Source: Candidatus Zixiibacteriota bacterium (GTDB lineage: Bacteria > Zixibacteria > MSB-5A5 > GN15 > PGXB01). From it: a stretch of DNA of 64,000 nucleotides. A program made the position numbers and the translations under genes. Each line of letters starts with the position of its first letter. The stretch's first letter is position 1. Below are positions 61,396 to 64,000 of the stretch, piece after piece. The stretch spans positions 1 to 64,000 of the forward strand of contig JAPLUR010000045.1 in NCBI GenBank assembly GCA_026397505.1, written 5' to 3'. The notes below the pieces were generated by a model. The model was not told the origin of the DNA and ran no database searches. It saw only the letters and a program-made list of their open reading frames with translations.

Positions 61396-61467
61396 TCATT
61401 TCTTCTTGGCCGTCTTCTTGGTCTTCTTGGGCGGCTTCTTGGCGACTTTCTTCTTCGCTGCTGGCAT
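61396..61467 (-). CDS. 23-residue Lys-rich micro-ORF upstream of SWIB gene
   Basis: ATG at 61467 with a perfect AGGAGG seven bases upstream, then 22 more codons to a TGA. Twelve of 23 residues are Lys, the rest Ala, Pro, Thr and Val, in a pattern close to the SWIB protein's own tail (MPAAKKKVAKKPPKK opening). It could be a tiny DNA-binding peptide, a regulatory leader peptide, or the remnant of a duplicated gene. The strong ribosome-binding site argues for translation. It is separated by 68 bases from the SWIB start. Confidence 0.6.
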   Translation of the reverse strand: MPAAKKKVAKKPPKKTKKTAKKK

Positions 61468-61600
61468 TAGATCCTCCTGAATAATTGAGGGGTTTAAGGC
61501 TTATGTTTACCTTGGTTTATTTCTTCCTTGAACCGGAGCTGTACTTACTACCCAGGCACCGATTTTCCTTTTTCCTCCACAATTTTCGTGTTGCTACCGA

Positions 61601-61629
61601 ATTAAAATTATGTTTAAAACTTATTGCAA
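61601..61629 (-). promoter_or_regulatory. possible promoter of the micro-ORF/SWIB unit
   Basis: Minus strand: TTGCAA (61629-61624), a 17-base spacer and TTTAAT (61606-61601), four of six and five of six consensus bases. It lies in a very AT-rich stretch. Confidence 0.4.
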
Positions 61630-61660
61630 CAAAAATTTTTCATTTTTGCAATATATTTTG

Positions 61661-61825
61661 CTATGAGAGGCCGCAATTCTCATAGGGGAAAACGACCCTT
61701 TCCGATAATGTATTAAAATCTCCATTATCAGCCGCGGAATCGCAGGGGGCGTTTTTTGGCTTATACAAGCCATCTTCGGCCAATCGTGCAAATTCGGGGA
61801 AAGCCTTCTGAAGAAAAAAGTCCAT
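61661..61825 (-). CDS. 54-residue small protein coupled to the kinase-like gene
   Basis: The ATG at 61825 overlaps the TGA of the preceding gene as TGATG, with GGTGA six bases upstream, a typical arrangement of translational coupling. The product starts MDFFLQKAFPEFARLAEDGL and is acidic, with two Cys. No known family is recognised. The length is too short for homology by eye. Codon choice matches its neighbours. Confidence 0.55.
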   Translation of the reverse strand: MDFFLQKAFPEFARLAEDGLYKPKNAPCDSAADNGDFNTLSERVVFPYENCGLS

Positions 61826-62544
61826 CAGTTTTCACCGCCGGGGGCCGCCGACTCTAATTGACGCCATTTGGCCCTGATAGCCTCGTCACAGATTTTTACC
61901 GCCGAATCGACATCAATATTGGTGGTATTGACGACCAGATCATAGGCGCTCGAATCATTGATATCACGTCGGAAAGTGGTTCTGATAAACTCGGTCTGCG
62001 TCCGGTCATTCCTGATAATTTCATCTCTGGCGTCATTGGGAGACAACTTCTCATATCGCTGCAAATTTTCGATCCGGCAGGGCAGCGCCGCTATCGTGCG
62101 CAGGCTGAAACGCCGTTCCGGCGGCAGAATGAAGTTGGCCCCGCGACCGATAACTAACACTCCACCCAGTTCCGACATGGAAAGTATCACTTTGACCAGA
62201 CTCTTGGTGTAATCAGGCTGAGTGACATACTGTCCTTTAAACAACCCCTCCAGCCAGAATTCGACCGGATTGGGAACCTTTCCATCCAGCGCTTGAATTA
62301 TTTTCTTCTGATAACCGGCCGACTTGCATATTTCATCGACGATCTCACGACGGAGGATTCGATAATCAAGTTGTTTTGCCAACTTCTCGGCTATGAGAAG
62401 GCCCAGGCTGCCTTTCTGCCGACTAAACGTCACAATCGGACGAATTCGCAAACCGGCCCCCGATTTTCCTTCAGCTTCCCGCTGAAGCCGTTCTTTTTCC
62501 CAGACCTTAAACTGGCTGGCAATAATCGCCTCGATAGAGCGCAT
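61825..62544 (-). CDS. cytidylate-kinase-like family protein
   Basis: 239 residues from the ATG at 62544, which has AGGAG four bases before it; a longer reading adds 17 unlikely residues. The N-terminal helix is followed by a P-loop-like segment IVTFSRQKGSLGLLIAEKLA, in which G-S-L-G replaces the usual GxxGxGK[S/T] and the canonical Lys is missing. RRREIVDEICK-like text (ILRREIVDEICKSAG) and VLVIGRGANFILP are hallmarks of the cytidylate kinase-like (Cytidylate_kin2) family. The substrate is unknown and need not be CMP. Confidence 0.8.
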   Translation of the reverse strand: MRSIEAIIASQFKVWEKERLQREAEGKSGAGLRIRPIVTFSRQKGSLGLLIAEKLAKQLDYRILRREIVDEICKSAGYQKKIIQALDGKVPNPVEFWLEGLFKGQYVTQPDYTKSLVKVILSMSELGGVLVIGRGANFILPPERRFSLRTIAALPCRIENLQRYEKLSPNDARDEIIRNDRTQTEFIRTTFRRDINDSSAYDLVVNTTNIDVDSAVKICDEAIRAKWRQLESAAPGGEN

Positions 62545-62706
62545 ATATCTCCTGTGAATTACATTTAAATAGCATCTTTTTATTATGTCTGTCAATCCAA
62601 TTATGGCTCACCATTAGAACTTGCCTCCAATTCATTACCTGCTGAAGTGACGGTTCCAGCAAAAATCCCTTTATTTTTCCCCATTCTGGTATATATTGGG
62701 GGCGAA

Positions 62707-64000
62707 ATGGTCAACTATGGAATCGACATAGAGGATAATTCTCTCTTTGAATCCCTGGGGTTCAAATGCGGGCTGGAAATCCATCAGCAAGTAGCCACCG
62801 AAAAGAAACTGTTCTGCCATTGTCCGGTCGGCCTGACCAAGAGGAAATATGATGCTGAGATTCTGCGCCATATGCGCCCGACCCTGTCGGAACTGGGCGA
62901 GTATGACGGCACCGCCCTGATGGAATTCAAGACCAAGAAGGAAGTCATCTACCGTCTCTATCGAGATCGCACCTGCACTTACGAGATGGATGATACCCCG
63001 CCCTTTCTGGTCAATCAGCAGGCGGTCGATTTCGCTATTCAACTGGCCCTTCTTTTCAATTGCAGAATTGTCGATGAGATTCATGTCATAAGAAAACAGT
63101 ATCTGGACGGTTCCATCCCGACCGGTTTCCAGAGAACCATGATTATCGGGGTTGACGGCTGGATGCCGTATAAGGACCGAAAAATCACTGTCAGTCAGGT
63201 CAATCTGGAAGAAGAGGCCTGCCGTGAGGTCTCCGATATCGGGCATCGGATTACTTATGCCACCGACCGCCTCTCGATACCGCTGGTTGAAATTATTACC
63301 GGATCCGATATGCGAAATCCGACCGAGGCGGCTGAGGTTTGCCGACTGCTGGGAAATTCAATGAAGATTACCGGGCTGGTGCGGCGCGGCATCGGCACCG
63401 TTCGGCAGGATGTCAATGTTTCCATCACCGGCGGTACCCGGGTCGAGATCAAAGGGGTCTATAAAGTCGGCAATATCAAACCTCTGACTGCTATCGAGGC
63501 GCTTCGCCAGAAGGGATTGCTGGAATTAAAGAAGCTCTTCCCGAGCCGCTTTGGGACAGCAGAAAAGATTGCCTATGCCGAAAGCAATCTTACCCCCATG
63601 TTCAGCGGCACTAACAATCTAATCGGCCATCGGCTCGAAAGTGATACGCCCCTAAAAGTGGTCGGTCTCTATCTGCCGGATATGGCCGACATCATCAATT
63701 TCCCCCTGCAGCCAAACTGGGATTTCGGTTCGGAATTGGGCGGAAGAGTGCGGGTCATCGCCTGTATCGACAGCAAACCCAACCTCTTTTTCTATTCCCG
63801 GAGAGATAAATATGACATTCCGGAGCAAATCTGGAATGAAATCCGCGGCATATGGAATATCGGTTCCAATGACGATATCGTGGTTATCTGCGGGCCATCC
63901 GCCGATGTTGTCACGGCCATAAACGAAATCAAGATTCGGATATCGGAACTGGCGGGCGGTGTAGTCAATGAAACCCGCCAGGATATGAAAGACGGCACCA
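62707..64000 (+). CDS. gatE: Glu-tRNA(Gln) amidotransferase subunit E, archaeal type (3' end beyond window)
   Basis: The first 431 residues, running off the window. GatE, with GatD, converts Glu-tRNA(Gln) to Gln-tRNA(Gln) and is otherwise known from archaea, whereas bacteria use GatCAB. LGFKCGLEIHQQV, EKKLFCHCPVGL, GFQRTMIIGVDGWM, VNLEEEACREV, RLSIPLVEIITGSDM and VRRGIGTVRQDVNVSI are GatB/GatE kinase motifs. The stretch from about residue 315 (LKVVGLYLPDMADI, FGSELGGRVRVIACIDSKP) is the AspRS-type GAD insertion that separates GatE from GatB, and VVNETRQDMKDGT follows it. The expected total is near 620-640 residues. The ATG is preceded by GGGGG, not a standard GGAGG. Confidence 0.92.
   Translation, partial: MVNYGIDIEDNSLFESLGFKCGLEIHQQVATEKKLFCHCPVGLTKRKYDAEILRHMRPTLSELGEYDGTALMEFKTKKEVIYRLYRDRTCTYEMDDTPPFLVNQQAVDFAIQLALLFNCRIVDEIHVIRKQYLDGSIPTGFQRTMIIGVDGWMPYKDRKITVSQVNLEEEACREVSDIGHRITYATDRLSIPLVEIITGSDMRNPTEAAEVCRLLGNSMKITGLVRRGIGTVRQDVNVSITGGTRVEIKGVYKVGNIKPLTAIEALRQKGLLELKKLFPSRFGTAEKIAYAESNLTPMFSGTNNLIGHRLESDTPLKVVGLYLPDMADIINFPLQPNWDFGSELGGRVRVIACIDSKPNLFFYSRRDKYDIPEQIWNEIRGIWNIGSNDDIVVICGPSADVVTAINEIKIRISELAGGVVNETRQDMKDGT

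Noticed and set aside
1-64000. tRNA, rRNA, riboswitch, CRISPR array or insertion sequence
   Set aside because: Reading of the intergenic stretches found no cloverleaf, no regular spaced repeats and no transposase-like frame. A tRNAscan or Rfam run was not possible here.

Overview
The window reads as chromosomal DNA of a Gram-negative, probably uncultivated bacterium of the FCB (Fibrobacteres-Chlorobi-Bacteroidetes) side of the tree; candidate phylum Zixibacteria or a close relative fits best. This is inference from several signs: secreted proteins that end in paired dockerin-like repeats of the form [17 protein letters not shown], a PorX-type (receiver plus PglZ) response regulator beside a kinase with a Bacteroidetes-style H-box, a FlgD/T9SS-like C-terminal domain on a propeller protein, and Lnt plus a beta-barrel protein showing an outer membrane. 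No rRNA, tRNA, CRISPR array, insertion sequence or prophage was seen. The content is mostly core chromosome with small accessory patches.

Layout. 1-2.3 kb: a repeat-bearing gap, a small outer-membrane barrel protein and mazG. 2.4-5.0 kb: valS behind a perfect sigma-70 consensus promoter, but broken by a deletion/frameshift near 4410. 5.1-18.7 kb (minus strand): a degenerate GGDEF-like gene, then a dense block read from a consensus promoter at 18.8 kb: serS, a membrane histidine kinase, a PorX-like regulator, tsaE, tsaB, rimI, accD, folC, two more histidine kinases and an NtrC-type sigma-54 activator. 19.0-26.9 kb (plus): rpmB, then three large secreted proteins (an M6 metalloprotease with thrombospondin type-3 repeats and two tandem C10 cysteine peptidases), all capped by dockerin-like pairs. 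27.0-44.1 kb (minus): a lone flagellin gene and a complete division and cell-wall cluster, mraZ-rsmH-ftsL-ftsI-murE-murF-mraY-murD-ftsW-murG-murC-ftsQ-ftsA-ftsZ, behind its own promoter with MraZ-type TGGG repeats. 44.5-55.0 kb (minus): a tightly overlapping operon purM-gpmI-lnt-propeller-FemAB/GNAT-GT4-GT4-GT2. 55.1-62.5 kb: a GT2/YfhO-like pair overlapping tail to tail, a lipoprotein, an S41 protease, a MarR-GNAT fusion with a palindromic operator, a SWIB-domain protein with a histone-H1-like tail plus a 23-residue Lys-rich micro-ORF, a coupled 54-residue small protein and a cytidylate-kinase-like protein. 62.7 kb to the end (plus): the first 431 residues of an archaeal-type GatE.

How it fits together. 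The window combines translation (valS, serS, rpmB, tsaB/tsaE/rimI, gatE), envelope building (dcw cluster, lnt, glycosyltransferases), secretion (dockerin-tagged proteases, a FlgD/T9SS-like tagged propeller) and signalling (three histidine kinases, two response regulators). The strongest unusual points are the bacterial GatE, the PorX/PorY-like pair inside a translation and lipid operon, the Cys-clasped dockerin-like tail shared by three secreted proteins, the Lys-rich micro-ORF beside the SWIB gene, and the broken valS.
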